Shown here: piece after piece, positions 38,601 through 51,993 of the stretch
Position numbering within the stretch: position 1 is the stretch's first letter
Layout of the letters: every line of letters starts with the position of its first letter
Source of the DNA: Tetrahymena elliotti 4EA
Lineage: Eukaryota > Ciliophora > Oligohymenophorea > Hymenostomatida > Tetrahymenidae
Assembly: GCA_000231825.2 (NCBI GenBank)
Contig: JH720300.1
Span: forward strand, 1,055,928-1,119,927
Direction of reading: 5' to 3'
Length of the DNA stretch: 64,000 nucleotides
The notes under the pieces: model-generated
Told to the model about the DNA's origin: nothing
Seen by the model: the letters and a program-made list of their open reading frames with translations, nothing else
The model's database searches: none
Made by a program: the position numbers and the translations under genes

Positions 38601-40686
38601 GAATCAACTCTAGATCTGAGGTTATCTGAAATATTCTCTGAAATATGGTTTTCTATACAGTCTTCAAATTATAATTTTTAGGATATATTAAAATCCTACA
38701 TTTTTCTGCTATGATCACCCTAAATTAAATAAGTAAATAAAGAGATTTTCAATCATAAAAACAAAATACATCAGTATAGAATCTGCTTTTTTTAAGAGAC
38801 TTATTTTCATTTGTTTTTGAATCTTCTCCCTTTACTGTTATTTTAATATTCTACTCTTACTGTAGGTAATTTTATTGTAAAAACTAAGTCAATATTGTTA
38901 TAGGTATCTCTACTTAATTATATTGCAAAGCCCCATAATGAAGAACAAACAAGAAAATAATCAATATCATAATGATAGTTTCTAAGATAACAGAAATCAA
39001 AAAAAAGGGATTTGAATTTAGGTTAACAACTTTAATTAAATCAGTTATATCTTTACTCACCTTCCCAAGCATTAATATATTTACTGAAAACCTTCTATCA
39101 TCTCTTGAGTTATATGGCATTGATATTGTAGCAGGGTAAACTAAACTAAAACTATTTTTAAAAATTTTAATGTGACCAAAAAGTAAATATTTTACAATTT
39201 TTAATCTCCTTTTGTCCATCTTTAAAAGAATTAGTCCACATTAATAAAGTTAAGAATGTCATAATACTCATTTTCCATAAAATCAATACTTCTATAGACT
39301 GATTAGGTGAAATTATTTTTTTATTATGGAGTAAAAACTTCTCCTCGAGTTGAGTTAAATTCGACATCTTCCCAACTCAATAAAAGTCCTGATCTAACAT
39401 TGTAATCTTTATGATGAAATATCTTTTTTAAATATTTTTTAACTGATTTTAAACAATAGAAACAAAAAATACTGTATGATTATTAGGGTGAAAAATAATA
39501 GTGTATCCTCCAGAATCTGAGTCTTAGGGTGTAAATATATTCTTTATCATATTTGTAATTCCAAAGTCCATACCATAAATAATTTTAGTGTTATCTTATA
39601 AATCAATTTCAATAGAAGATGTCATTAATACACTACCACTGAGTGCATCAACATATGGCTATTAAAAGAATAGCTTTCCTAATGATTTAACATGATAAAA
39701 ACAAAAATTATTATTTATAATTTTAAAAAAATACCTTAATTATTCTTTGCAGAATTATACCAACCTCTACATCTAGGATCAAAAGGTTCTATGAATCCTG
39801 ATCCCATGCAAGTCTGATAAGTAGCTGCTGAAAAATTTGCCTTTCTGTAAAAAATAATAAAATTTAAAGTAATTATGAATGTATTATATAATTGATTATT
39901 TTACACTGCAGGAACAAAATACATTAAAGTTGAATTTGCAGCAGTATATAATAGTTCTACATCTACCAAACTATTTTTGTAAGTATTGTAAACAGATTTG
40001 AAAAAAAACCCTGAATTAAAATTCTTTGAAAAATAATTTAAATATAAATTTTTTTTCCATTTAAGTTACTATCCATGATAACTCTTGATCATGAGTGCTC
40101 ATTTTCTAGAGTTCAAAATTAACTCTATGAAAGAATATATCAACATATAATTCATTTATATTCTATAACAAATTAAAAGCAGGGTCACATAATCCAAAAC
40201 TGGAGTACCTGAAAGAGCACATAAGGTTATGCCTCTAAGGATTAGCTTATATTTAAAATAATTTTTAAAAAGAATATTTTGTAATTAACAAATATCTACT
40301 CTTTATCTTTTATGAACTTTATTTTTGAAGTAAATCTGCTGCTACTAGAGTGTTTAATGCAATCTGTTTTATTTAGAATAATTATTACTTTATAAAATAG
40401 AACAGTAAATCTTTATTTTACATTTTGAAAATTTAATTCTGCTATCATCTTGTTAGGGCTAACTTAGTTATGAAGTTTCTACTTTTGAATTTAAATGATC
40501 CATTCGGTGCTAATCTTCTCCCTTTTACATTAGGTTACTACTTTTAAATAATATAAAAAAGTAATTTTATATTTACCATTCACTGAGTGCTTAAAAAACT
40601 AGCTTATAATAAAATATCATAACTGTTATAACTCCTATTGAGATAGGAATAATCACAGAGATAATTAACTTTAGAGTTAATTTCAT
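35606..40686 (-). CDS. Cache-domain receptor with TPR-like and vWA-like cytoplasmic domains (array member 2)
   Basis: ATG at 40684-40686, TGA at 35606-35608. Exon 1 (40577-40686) encodes the anchor (MKLTLKLIISVIIPISIGVI) and ends in phase 2 at a GTAAAT donor. The Cache signature DPRCRGWY is at 39757-39780. Downstream are HKDY..LSWEDVEF, ISMPYN..VSKDITDLI, membrane span 2 (about 38,930-38,990) and IPITILTQFL. An intron at 38720-38769 precedes the long last exon. That exon carries the conserved block DPMFLEMSIILETFQKLE.., then GLGMCYFNIAQLHLQLDRYE (TPR-like), a vWA-like region (MRFDIVVVLQNPQSL, then VSIITYNSVLKII) lacking a proper MIDAS motif, and a long Gln/Asn/Ser-rich insert before the final strands. 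It is closest in sequence to members 3 and 4. Confidence 0.9.
39757..39780 (-). other. Cache signature DPRCRGWY, array member 2
   Basis: Eight codons, same position in the gene layout as in the other members. Confidence 0.9.
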
Positions 40687-40838
40687 TTTAGAAACTTAAA
40701 TCTATATAAAAATATTGACTACAATCTTCTTTTTATAAATATTATTGTTATTCTTTTTATTACTTAATTAACTTTTTTTAATAAGTAGGACTTTTCGTTT
40801 GTTAATTTATTTTTTGCTTCTGGGAAAAAATGAAAAAG

Positions 40839-40910
40839 CTCCGAGACCGGGAATTGAACCCGGGTCTCCTGCGTGACAGGCAGGAATACTAACCACTATA
40901 CTATCTCGGA
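40839..40910 (-). tRNA. tRNA-Asp (anticodon GUC)
   Basis: On the minus strand: acceptor TCCGAGA/TCTCGGA, D arm TAGTATAGTGGTTAGTA, anticodon stem CCTGC/GCAGG with loop CTGTCAC (anticodon GTC), T arm ACCCGGGTTCAATTCCCGGT, discriminator G (40839), as usual for tRNA-Asp. There is no intron. Five T on the minus strand (40833-40837) form the terminator. It sits head-on behind the start of array member 2, inside the receptor array. Confidence 0.95.
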
Positions 40911-41780
40911 TTTAGTGATAATTAGTGTGAAATAATAATTGATGAAAAATTATATTTTATTACCTATTTATTCATTTAGCATACTAAAAACTTTAAAGTA
41001 AAGTTCTCAAGTTACAATTGTTACTTATCCCATATAAAAAAATAATCATTTAAACAAAATAATCAATAAAATTTATTCTAAAAATATCATCTATTAAGTA
41101 TGATAAAGCAATTCAAAAAAATTCATCACTTTTATTAACTAGCTAACAAAAAACTCAAACTAAAATTTCAATAAAATAAAAAGTGAACATTTTATTGTGA
41201 TATTAAGTAGTAAATAATTAAAGAATAAGCGCTCAGACCTTTATTTTTTATTATATAAATCAATATCCTATTTATTTCTAGTTTTTTGAGACAAAAAAAA
41301 ACCCTTTTATTAGGTTGTAATATCCAAATTTTATATTTTGAAATATTTTTCAGAGTTTTAACTTTTATTTCATTTTTTAGAATAAATTTATCAGAAATTT
41401 TAATGAAATATATTAATATTATTTATTTTTAAGAAATTATTTCAATTAAAGTAAAATTATGAGTTATTATTTCTGATTATTTTTATCAAAATTAAATTAT
41501 TTATTGCAAAAGATTGAGATTTATTTCATTTATTTTTTTATCTTTAATTTTATGAACAATATTTGAAAAGAAATTTTTATTAAGTTATTAATCATAAAAT
41601 CAAAAATATTTTCTTTTATTTTTAAAAAACTCTTTTAAAAAATGAAATTAAAAATAAAAATAAGTATTAAAAATATCAATTAAAACTCAACACACATTTA
41701 TTTTTATTAAACTATCTAAATTGACTTTATAAATGTAAATGAATATAATCTAGCAACTCTCAAAGCTGCATTTTGTTTAT
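40911..41780. other. AT-rich spacer
   Basis: This lies between the tRNA-Asp and the 3' end of the cyclic-nucleotide-binding-like gene. Only A/T-rich sequence is seen, and no frame with coding composition. Confidence 0.6.
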
Positions 41781-44700
41781 TCACTATTACTGATTTCTCT
41801 CTATTACTTAAGGAGAATTTTATTTTTTTATATTAAAATTTTAACTTTTAGAAGGCGAAGTTTAGAACATATCTGATTATACAATATTTTACATATTTAG
41901 TTAGTTTCTATTTTCATTTTTACTATCTAAAAGGCCTTTTAATTTTTTAGGAGAAATTGCTTATTGAGAATGTTAATGAGAGTGGTCTTGCTAAGATGAT
42001 ATAGAAGAAAATATTTATTTATTTTAATTATTTGTTAATTAATTTGTTGTAGAGGTAAATGTTGCACTATTAGGATTAATATAAAAGAGCTATTATGGTT
42101 ATTATTGGAGATTAATTAATTTTTAACTTGAGCTTTTTCTAGAAAAAGGAATTTCTGAAACATTTTCAGAGTTTAAATTTTATACAATAAAAGTATTTTT
42201 ATTACTTTAAGGGGAATTACCGTTAGCTATCATACTTGAAGCCATTTTATTAGAGCTGTGACTTATAAAGCTTTCCTATGCTTAGCTAGCATTTTATGAA
42301 TTATTATAGGGTTTCTTTGTTGGGATACTACTCATACTGGAGGTACCTTCATAGTAAATTTGATTAATCTATTACTTATTTTAATTATCTAAAAGATTGA
42401 GAGAGGGTATTATTGTTTAATTATTAGGAAGACCCTATTTCTAATAAGGAGAGTAATAACTATTATAGGGATTCTTATTGGTATTGGTATCACTTGATTC
42501 TGTATAGTTTTTAAAGCTTGAATTGCTAATAGTTTTTATATGTATTCCTTGTTAGTTATTTGAATGATTGGTGGAAGATAATTTTAGATGAGAAGTATTA
42601 ATTGCATTAGAACTATTGTTGCTTGTCAAATTTTTATTAGTTTTATCTAGTATTAATGAAGAAGAAGATAAATTTTAAGAAATATAAGGTAAGCTATCTG
42701 AGCTATTTTATTAGTCATTGAAAATATCAATTTTTGTTGCATAATTATTTTTTTAATTACTATTTAAAATATTTGCTGTTTTTAAATTTTTCTTCTTAAT
42801 ATTTTCCTATTGAGTTGCAATTCTATCAATAATATCAGGTGAACTATCTGAATTTCTATGATTATTATTATTTTCTTAATTATTACTAGTTTAGCGAGAG
42901 TGTTTGAAATTACTCATACTAATTCTTTGTTGATTAATGGTATTCATGTTTTCATATGATAGATGACTTTTGTAGTTATTAGAAAGTGGGCTATTTGCTT
43001 CTTTTGAAGATGTTTTAGAAAATTATTTTTTGAATAACTTTGTCTTGGATTTTTATAGAGATTAAGGGGTATTTTATAAATCTTAGTAGGTCTTAGGGAT
43101 AGCTTTATTATGATTAGAATTTATAAGATATTAATTATCTTATTCACTTTGTTCTTTTATAGCAATATGTAATTAATTCTACTTTACTGCTTCATTAATT
43201 CCATGATTTGCTTATGACTCTAAAGTATTTAAGAGAGGTGGTGTGTTTGTATTGATTAAAGAACTAAATTACTCTTTTTAAATAGAGATAGGGGCAATAG
43301 TAAAATTCTTCTTTACCTTTCTAAAGTTATTGCTTTATGGTGAAATGTCTCTACTATTTTATTTAGCAGCATAGGGTTGGAAAGAGTAATTAGTCATACT
43401 TTATTACTTTTTAAGTTTTACCATAAATTAATTTTCATTGTCCTATATTTGTTAAGCTAGTTAAAATCTGTTATTAGTACTGTTAGTTTCATTAGGTAAT
43501 GAGGATAAATTTTGTGAAGAAAAATTTCTTGATCCAATTTTAACAGTTTCAGAATTCAGGTTACTACTTCCTGAATTAATTGTCTGACCCATACCCATTT
43601 CTATTTGAGAACCTTTCTTTTTATAATTAATTTTTTCTTATGATTACTTTCTGCTATTTATTTTAATTTATAATTTATTAACTAACTGTGTCATATCAGG
43701 ACTATTTTAACTTGGGTTGTTCTGATTACTGATTGAAATTTATTTTTACAATTACTCTAAATTCTATGATTACTATTATTAATTTTTCTATTCTTGCTAA
43801 CCTTAAATTCTTTCTAGCTTTTTCATATTAATTTAATAAGGTTACAATTTGATATCAAATCTTCCTTTGGGTGCATCAACTTCAATAGGCATCTCTAAAA
43901 TTAAGCCATCAAGTTTGATAAACTTTTTCTCTCTTGCTTCTTCCTCTTTTCTAAAATTAGGATCTCTGTCTTTTTTCAGTATATTATTTACAATAGGACC
44001 AAAAACATTTGCAAAATTTTTATTATTTTCAACTGATTATTCAAGTACATCTAAGTAGACTTTTACATAGTATTAAAGAAATTTTTACTGTACATCCTAT
44101 AATTTCTCTTTCTGCTTTGTGTTTATAAACTCTCCAGATGTATACATATTTTGAGATAGTCCATCTTTCAAAAGGGGGACATTATAAGCTATGACCGAGC
44201 TCTTGTCACTTAAGCATGTTACTCTAAACTGATGATTATTCAAAAATAGATCTTCAATACCAAAAAAATCTCCTGGATAAAGAGTTCTTATTGGAAGGAA
44301 CCTTTTTTCTTTTAATTTTGATATTTAAAAGACACCCCTCCTTACAAGATAAATTGTATTAATTTCTAGACTGAATTGATTTTATTCTTCTTTTTATTAG
44401 ATTTCTTCTTTATCCTCATCAGTATCATTATCACTATCTTTTTTATTTCCTTTTTTACCTTTTACTGGCTTATATGCTGTGTCATATACAACTTTTCCTT
44501 TGTTATAATAACTCTCATATAAATTCCTAAATTAAATATAATTATCCAGTTTGCATTCTTTTAAGTAAAATGCAAAAAATTCATTTATTGCTTTCAAAGG
44601 AATTAAGTTTATCTAATAAATTTCAGTAGTCAAATTTGTTAAATGAATTTCTGTAGCGGATACTATAATCTAATCTCTGTTATTATCAACAATTCCAAAT

Positions 44701-45365
44701 GAATCACTTTCTTTTAGCTTCTTCACAAATTTCAGCAGGCAAACTTCATCTATAAAAAATTGTTGATATCCTCTAATAACCTCTAATTCAGAATCAAAAA
44801 ATGCAAATTTCTAATCAAGAATCTTTTCAACAGCTTTTAATTCACTTTCTATAACAGATATTTCATTATTGAGTTGGCTTTATAGGTCTTTTTGAATTGA
44901 CTAAGCAATATTTTAAGTTTCTTAGCTCTATATCCCATTTATTGGATTTTAATTTGTACTTGATTACAATGCCTACTCAATGTTTTTAAGTTGATTTTTT
45001 TTTTAGTCTATAGTCTCCTTTAGTTTTGATCTAGATGCTGTATAAAAGCACTCTATTTCTAATTCACTATCCTTTTTATATTCATACACATTAGCTTCAC
45101 CTTTAATGATAAAAAACTAGTTTTCAGTATTTTTTCCATACTGATGTAGTATTTTTGTTGCACCATATAAAAAATAATTAATATCTTCATAACATGCTTC
45201 AATAGCCTTCTTCAAACTCTCATCCATGAGAAATGACTAAAAGTGAGGACAATTCATAATTGCCTATATAATTTGCTCTTTTTCATCCTCAAAGAAAGAA
45301 TGCCTCTTGGAAGATAGCTAAGGAAGAACTTCAGATAGCTATATATTTGTTTTCTAATATGACAT
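41781..45365 (-). CDS. Cyclic nucleotide-binding-like protein with very long Gln/Asn/Ser-rich tail
   Basis: One uninterrupted frame from ATG (45363-45365) to TGA (41781-41783), 1,195 codons, 1,194 aa. It has no signal peptide or membrane span. The first cNMP-binding-like fold starts near residue 70 (NTENQFFIIKGEANVYEY). It is interrupted by a coiled-coil insert (about 105-225) and resumes at SDSFGIVDNN. A second copy lies at about 320-400 (YLVRRGVFQISK..LYPGDFFGIEDLF..FRVTCLS). The phosphate-binding cassettes are altered (FGIED in place of FGE, FRVT in place of RxAT), so nucleotide binding is uncertain. The last ~700 residues are almost only Gln, Asn, Ser, Thr and Lys. It lies inside the receptor array on the same strand, so a shared signalling role is possible but not shown. 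Confidence 0.9.
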
Positions 45366-46258
45366 ATTTTTAATATCTAATTATTCAATATACTTGATAT
45401 TTTGCTTGAAAATTTGTTATTAGTATATTTATGAATTAATAATATGATATAAGATCTATATAGCCATCAATATAAATTTATCTATAATCAAGATTTACTA
45501 ATCATTTATTTAAGAGTGTTACATATGGTTTAACAAATAATATAGATTCTTATTTCAATCACCTGAATATCAAACAATCATTATTACTCTCTGTATTTTG
45601 TATGTACTTACATAAATAAATTTTTTAATGAATTTAGTACTAAGTTTTGATGGTTCCCCTTTAATGTTAAGTAGAATAATTATTAGTACCTTATTTTTTA
45701 ATTATTCAAATATTTCTTTATTTTTACAAGTTTTTAAATATTGTCTCATCCATTCAAACCAATTTTCAGACTATTAAATCCTTCTCTTCAAAGACTAAAA
45801 AATTAAATTATGAATACTACACTTCCATATTATCAGTATACTATTTTTTTGATTAAATGCCTAATGGGCTTTAAAAGTAGATGTTTATTTTCCAGTTTAT
45901 TTGATTTTTTGCAATAAATTTTGTTGTTTTCTAATCTTTATTGTAAATCTTTGGCATTTCTAAGATTATTTTTAGAAAATTTTTTATTTTTTTAATATAT
46001 TCAGGAATTTTTACAAAATAAGTTAACTTTCTTCATAAATACAAAAATATATTGTAAAATTTTTATATTTGATGAGTAGTAAGAAATTTTAGTAAAATAA
46101 ATTTAATTTCAGATTTTTTTTTTTATTGAAATTTTTTATTTTGATATTTTTAAATAAATAAAATTAGATGATATAAATTGCATAAAAAATAAATAAATGA
46201 TTGAGTTAAATATTAGTTTAGTTTGTATTTTTAATCTTTTTACATTAATTTGATTAAA
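45366..46258. other. AT-rich spacer
   Basis: This is the 5' flank of the cNMP-binding-like gene and the 3' flank of array member 3. It has A/T-rich sequence with a few short open frames of no coding character. Confidence 0.6.
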
Positions 46259-49200
46259 TCAGTCTTAATTGCTAATAAAAGATAGGAAGAGACTGTGTTA
46301 AGAGTTTTTTTATGAATTTCTTTATTTAAAAAGTGATTATATAAATTAATTTTCTGTTTAATAGTGGTATAAATTTAAGTAGTTTTAAGAAACCAGATGA
46401 GGTACAGATGAATCAAAGTGATCTTCAATTTAACTATCTATATTTTGATAATCAGGATAATTAAGATGATAAATATCAGGTTTAATTTTTATGTAATTAT
46501 CAATAAAATCTTTTTGTTACTACGAAAATATTTGATCATAAAAAGAAATTAATGAATTTTGGTTTTGTAGTGAAAAAGAAATTATTTATTTTCTTCTGTT
46601 TATACTTTAGTTTTATTCATTCAAGGTAACTTTATTAAATTCTTAGGAGTGAATCAAACCAAAAATAAGGGCTTCTGATAGTGTGATTTTAGAATTAACT
46701 TCAAAAAATTTGAAGATTTTATTAGTTTTTTGTTCATCATATCCAAGCTCAAAATAACTGTCCTTTTTTTAAAGAATCTCTTGGAATATGATATCCCATT
46801 GCCTTGGATTTTTGATCTATTCAAAATATTGCACAACATTTAGCTATTCACCATAACTTAAAATCATAATTCTATCTTCTTTCTTAAAGTATTCCATTTC
46901 AATAAGGTTTTTTATTTATTAAATTTGATTTTTTATATTCAAAATATTGGCTTGAGATAAATCAAATATTATTACAATATCACAAAAAAGGTTCATTTAA
47001 TTTGTTTGGTCTAACATGCTTTCTAATTCAAAAGAATACAATTATTGCTATTCGAATATCTTTTTAAGATAGATCAGTGAATAGTTTCTTATTTGGATGT
47101 CATAGGTTTTCCCTTCTTCAATACATTATGTATAATTTTCAGCAGCATCTTTATAGTTCTATTATTTGTAATAAATCTGAGCCTTTAAGTAAATATATTT
47201 AATAGTAATTTGTGTTATGAGAGTTTCAGAGTCTTCGTTTTATAATTATAAATTTAAATAGATTTATTCTAAAGTTGCTCTTTTTTCTCTAATCAAAGTT
47301 TGATTATTTTTTTAAGATAAATATCTATTTTAAATTTATTTTATGATTATAAACTATTATGTAGAGCTTTAATTATGAATTATTTAATTGAATTCATCTA
47401 AGTAAGAATCTGCAATTTACAGGTTACCCATCAAGAGATTAAATTCAACAAATTAAATAATTATTATCAATCTAAAAACAATTTTAAATAGATTAGGTCT
47501 CAACCAAATAATCTTAGCTATTAGTTCCAAATATTTTAAGCTTTTAAAAGCCAAGGATTACTCATCGTTTGTCTTAATCTATTTAAATAAATTTTAATCA
47601 ATAAGTGTTGATAGAAGAATCTACTTATGGGCATATGAAAGAGCAAATAATTTTTTTGAAAAAATAAATAATTAGTCATCAGTATAATTTATTAGCCCTT
47701 TCTCTAAACAAACAGCAAAATCATCTAAGCTTTGGATACAATTACCCTATAAAGATGTAAGGATAGAAGCATTTAATTATTCAATAGATTATTCATAGTT
47801 TTCAGTTAAAATATTGAGAACACCTAAATTAAAATAGCATCTATTGAGTCCACTAATATTTGAAATTTTTTGAAAAGTAGATTTAGCATTTGCGAAATGA
47901 AGAAGATTTTAAATAAAACTCTAATGACTATGAGAGCTACTAATAGCATAATTTATAACTTGTTCTAATTACTCAAATGTATCCTTTATAATAGACATTT
48001 CTTTAAACATAGGATCAATTTAGCCAATATTTTATTCTTTGTCTTCCTATTTTTCTCCTGAGTTCTGTGTATATTAGGCACTTTATTCTTTTCTCCGAAA
48101 AAAAGAATAGGTATCCGACTTTGTATCTCTAAAAGGACTATTTCTATTACTAGGACTTTCTTTCTGTTCATAAATTTTATTATACTAAGAAGGTTTTTTT
48201 TCATTTAAAGAACTTCTTTTTAAGTTTATTGGTTGAAGCTCTTTTTATGATGAAACTCTAAATTCGCTATTGTTAGTAGCAACAATATTTGTTATCTTTC
48301 TTCTTTCAGATCTTAAATGAATTTCTTACTAAATATTATTAGAAAACATATTAATTTCTTGAATTTCTTGTGCTGTTCTATTTGATACATCGTGAGATGG
48401 AGATGGTACAGGACTAGACTCCCTTCTTTTTTGTTCTTCTAAATTTGTATTTTCAAAAACTGATTGGATGATGTTTTTTCTAACTTAGCTATTTTGTAGT
48501 TTAAAAATTTTAAATGTTTCTTCTTCATTATTTGTAGTTAAAATTTAAGTTTAGTTAAATTTGAAGGTTTCATAGGCATTACTATTTAGATTTTAATTAC
48601 CTTCAATTTTTTCTGTCATATTCATCAAATCCTTATTCTGTTAGCTGAAAGTAAAATTTCTCATAGGAAAAAAGGAAGGTTTTTACTGTCGCTTTTTAAT
48701 TGGAGAATCCATAGAAAAAATGTTGTTCTTTTTAATTTTTATTGTAGTTTCTGTACATTAATTTAAATTTCTTGCATTATTTTTAAAGTATGAAGTTGTA
48801 AATTTGATCTAATTATTCATATTATTTCTATCTTTAGGAGATGCTTAGTCATTAGAGCTAGTTAATTTATTAGTCCTTTGATAGCATGCAGATAGCAACT
48901 ACTGGTTTAAAGTCTTTTTAAGAAATTAAATTAAAAGTATAAGAGGAATATAAACTTATCTAAACTGAAGGATTCCATAATGTAACAAAAAAAATATTAT
49001 AAACAGTGTTAGGAGAATAGACTCTACCATGAAAGGGATAATCAGTGAATTATTATCTAAGACTTTAAAAAGCTAGAGTTGATCTCTATAATCTTTAGAA
49101 ACTTTAGCTACTATAAGAATAGAATAATAATATGTTTTTCTCTCTTATTAAGTTAAGACTGAAAGATTATTATTCATTTTTATTGGATATATTAAGCTAA

Positions 49201-51097
49201 TACTAATATATATTTTATATTAAAAAAAATGACTTGAAAAAGGAACTAAAAAAATAGCTATTTACAATTTTTCTCCATTTCTTTTCCAATACTAAAACAA
49301 GGGCTCAACGTTTTAGTAGCCTTGAATCGAATAGTTGCCCTATTTCATAAAGGCTATAGATTAATTTACTTATTACGAAAAGTTTATTTTTTCATCAGCT
49401 GTGAAATTAAATTTTTCACCAAATTCAATATCTTCCCATGATTTTAAAACCCCAGAATTATTGTCATATTCTTTATGATAAAATACCTAATTATTGTTTA
49501 ATAAATATATATTTATTTATTAGTAATTTTTTAATTAAAAAATACTGTTGTTTGATCTTCATGAAGAAGTACATTATATTAATCAAAGGCTTCTGTACCA
49601 TTTTAATCTTACTATGCAAATACTGTATTGATCAGATTATCAATGCCGAAATCAATGTTTAAGATAGATAAAAATTTTCCTTTTTAATCTCTTGCTTAAG
49701 AAGAAAGTGTCATTATAACTTTAGAATTAGTAGCATCTACATAAGGCTTGTAAAAATTATAACCTATTTATTTTTATTTACCAAAAAAAAATTATTTTAA
49801 TTAACATTTTTTATATTTATTTCTCAATATAAAAAAAATTTTAGAACTTTAAATTTAGCATTTCATTTAATTAAATAGAAACTTTCATAATTATCAGTCA
49901 AAATTTTTTTTATTTATTTTTATATTGAAAGTAATTTGGTTACTACATTTATTTGTAATAAACTAAAATAAAGATTCTTAATTACCTAAATGTTCTAGTG
50001 ATTAAATATACCAAGATCTACACCTTGGGTCATATGGTTCTATGTAGCTTAAGCCTTCACAGGTTTCGTAATCAGCTGTTTAAAAATTATCTTTTCTAAT
50101 TAATAATTATTGCTTTTTATATTTTTTTTCAAAAAAAAGATTTTACAAAGAAGGATTGCCTGCCATTAAGGAGGTATTATCTGCATTGTATATATAACTT
50201 ATACTGAAAAATGAATTTTTTTTTTGCATCATTATAAATTGTTCTTGGCAAAAATGAGAAATCTAAATTCTTCAAAAATTTAATGTCAATTTTAATTAAT
50301 ATATTGAAAAATAATTTTACTATTTCATAAAATTATTTTTGTTATTCAGTTAATTGTTAGTAAGTTCTTCTGTTTCTTTCAAAATACAAATCCACATATA
50401 ACTCATTCTTCTATTATTATTTTTAAATATCTTCAGGACAAAGATTTAGATTGTATTCATAGTAAGAGCAAATCAGAGATTTGGATTTCTCATTTTCTTT
50501 AAAATAATATAAAAAAATATTTACTTGCAAATATTTCTCTCAGTATTTATTCTCAAATTTAATCATACCAAATTAATCTTGAAAAAGATTAAAGTGATAT
50601 ATAAATGCTCAAATTCTAGATTTGAACTGCGTATTTTTATAATATATTAAGAGACCAATATTTTTAAAATTTAAATAAATACTTTAATATTTCTTTGCTT
50701 TGAATTTCTTTAGTAGCTATTTCATATAATACATTTGGCTATAAAGCTTTTGGATTTATTTTTAAAAATAAATAAACTTCATTATTAAAGCGAGATTAAG
50801 ATATAATTAATTTACTTTATTTGTGTTTTATTCAGAAATAATTTTATTTGAATAAACTGAATTATGCAAGCGCTACTATTCTGTAGCAGATATCCATATC
50901 CTACTTTCTGCCTCCCTATAAAATTTGGTATTTTATTGTACAATTTTAAGATGCTTTTAATAATAAAAATTTAATGTTTACCATTTTAAAAGAGAGTCAA
51001 ATAAGTTGTTATAAAATAAATATAAAATGAAAACAACTCCTAAAACAATTGAAGATGAAGTCAATAGAATTAATTGGCAAATAAAATTTATTTTCAT
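46259..51097 (-). CDS. Cache-domain receptor with TPR-like and vWA-like cytoplasmic domains (array member 3)
   Basis: ATG at 51095-51097, TGA at 46259-46261. Exon 1 (50982-51097) encodes the anchor MKINFICQLILLTSSSIVLG and ends LLKW in phase 2. Exon 2 resumes with EAESRIWISATEQQ. The Cache signature DPRCRSWY is at 50008-50031. Downstream are YDNNSGVLKSWEDIEFG, SLIYPIK..VAKVSKDYRDQL, membrane span 2 and IPLILLIQFLKKTL (about 48,920). The cytoplasmic block MFKEMSIIKDTFEQLEQVI (about 48,000) leads to RCYFNLGVLNILTENYEQSI (TPR-like). The vWA-like core CDIVIIFDLSQANIL is the best preserved of the five (D-x-S retained) with RIMILSYGEQLNVV after it. The C-terminal tail is Gln/Asn/Ser-rich and ends FISNQD. 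Tyr/Phe-rich strands around 46.4-46.7 kb complete the fold. Confidence 0.9.
50008..50031 (-). other. Cache signature DPRCRSWY, array member 3
   Basis: Eight codons, preceded by YIEPY as in member 4 (FIEPF). Confidence 0.9.
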
Positions 51098-51993
51098 CTT
51101 CCTTCTAAAGGTAAATCTTATTTACTCTCTTTTATTTAAATTTAACTAATAAGAATGATTAAGTTAAGTTATTAAAATAAATAAGTCTTAAATCACCCTT
51201 CTTTCTGTTTTGTATGATTACTAACTTTAAATCTACTTTTGTAATAATCTAAATTGTATTAATAAAATCCAATTCTTAATTTTTTATATTAATATGAACT
51301 GAACATTTATTTGTATTATTTTGTAAAAAAAAAATTGTTTATAAACAGATTTCAAACAAACTAAATTACTCATATCTGAATACAATCAGAGACTTCTTTT
51401 ATAATAAACTAAATTTTCTATTTGAATTTAATTACTTCCTAATTCTTGAGTTATTATTTTAAATAATAATTCAATTTTACCATACAAAAAATCAAAAAAA
51501 GAAGAAATAGATTTACAAATATCTGAATTTTTTAAATCAAACAAATAAACAACAAATTTAAAATATCAGGTGAAAAATAAATTAAAAAAATATCAATCAA
51601 GCTCTCTTTTCATACTTGGTACTTAAATTTTGGTGGTTATTATTTAACCTAGAGGGATTTCACAAATAATAAAAAGAAAAACTTTTCACTAACGATCTAT
51701 TTATTTATTATTTGAAAAATCTATTTTTTTATTTAAATTTAACTTCACAAATTTTAAAAAATATAAAATATTTAAAAAGACTTTTAAAAAAAACTTAATT
51801 TAGATTTCTAAAAAAAAGTTTTTTTTAAAGAAATGTTTTTTTTATTTGATTTAGATTTTTTTTCAAGAAATAATTAAATTATTGATGAATAAATATTTTT
51901 ATAAACAGATATTGAAAATTTAATTATATATAATTTTTTAAATTAATTTAAATGGATTAATTAATGTTTGAAAGAAAAAGATAATAGTTAGTA
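51098..51993. other. AT-rich spacer
   Basis: This lies between array members 3 and 4. It contains long A and T runs around 51,700-51,950. No feature is recognised. Confidence 0.6.
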
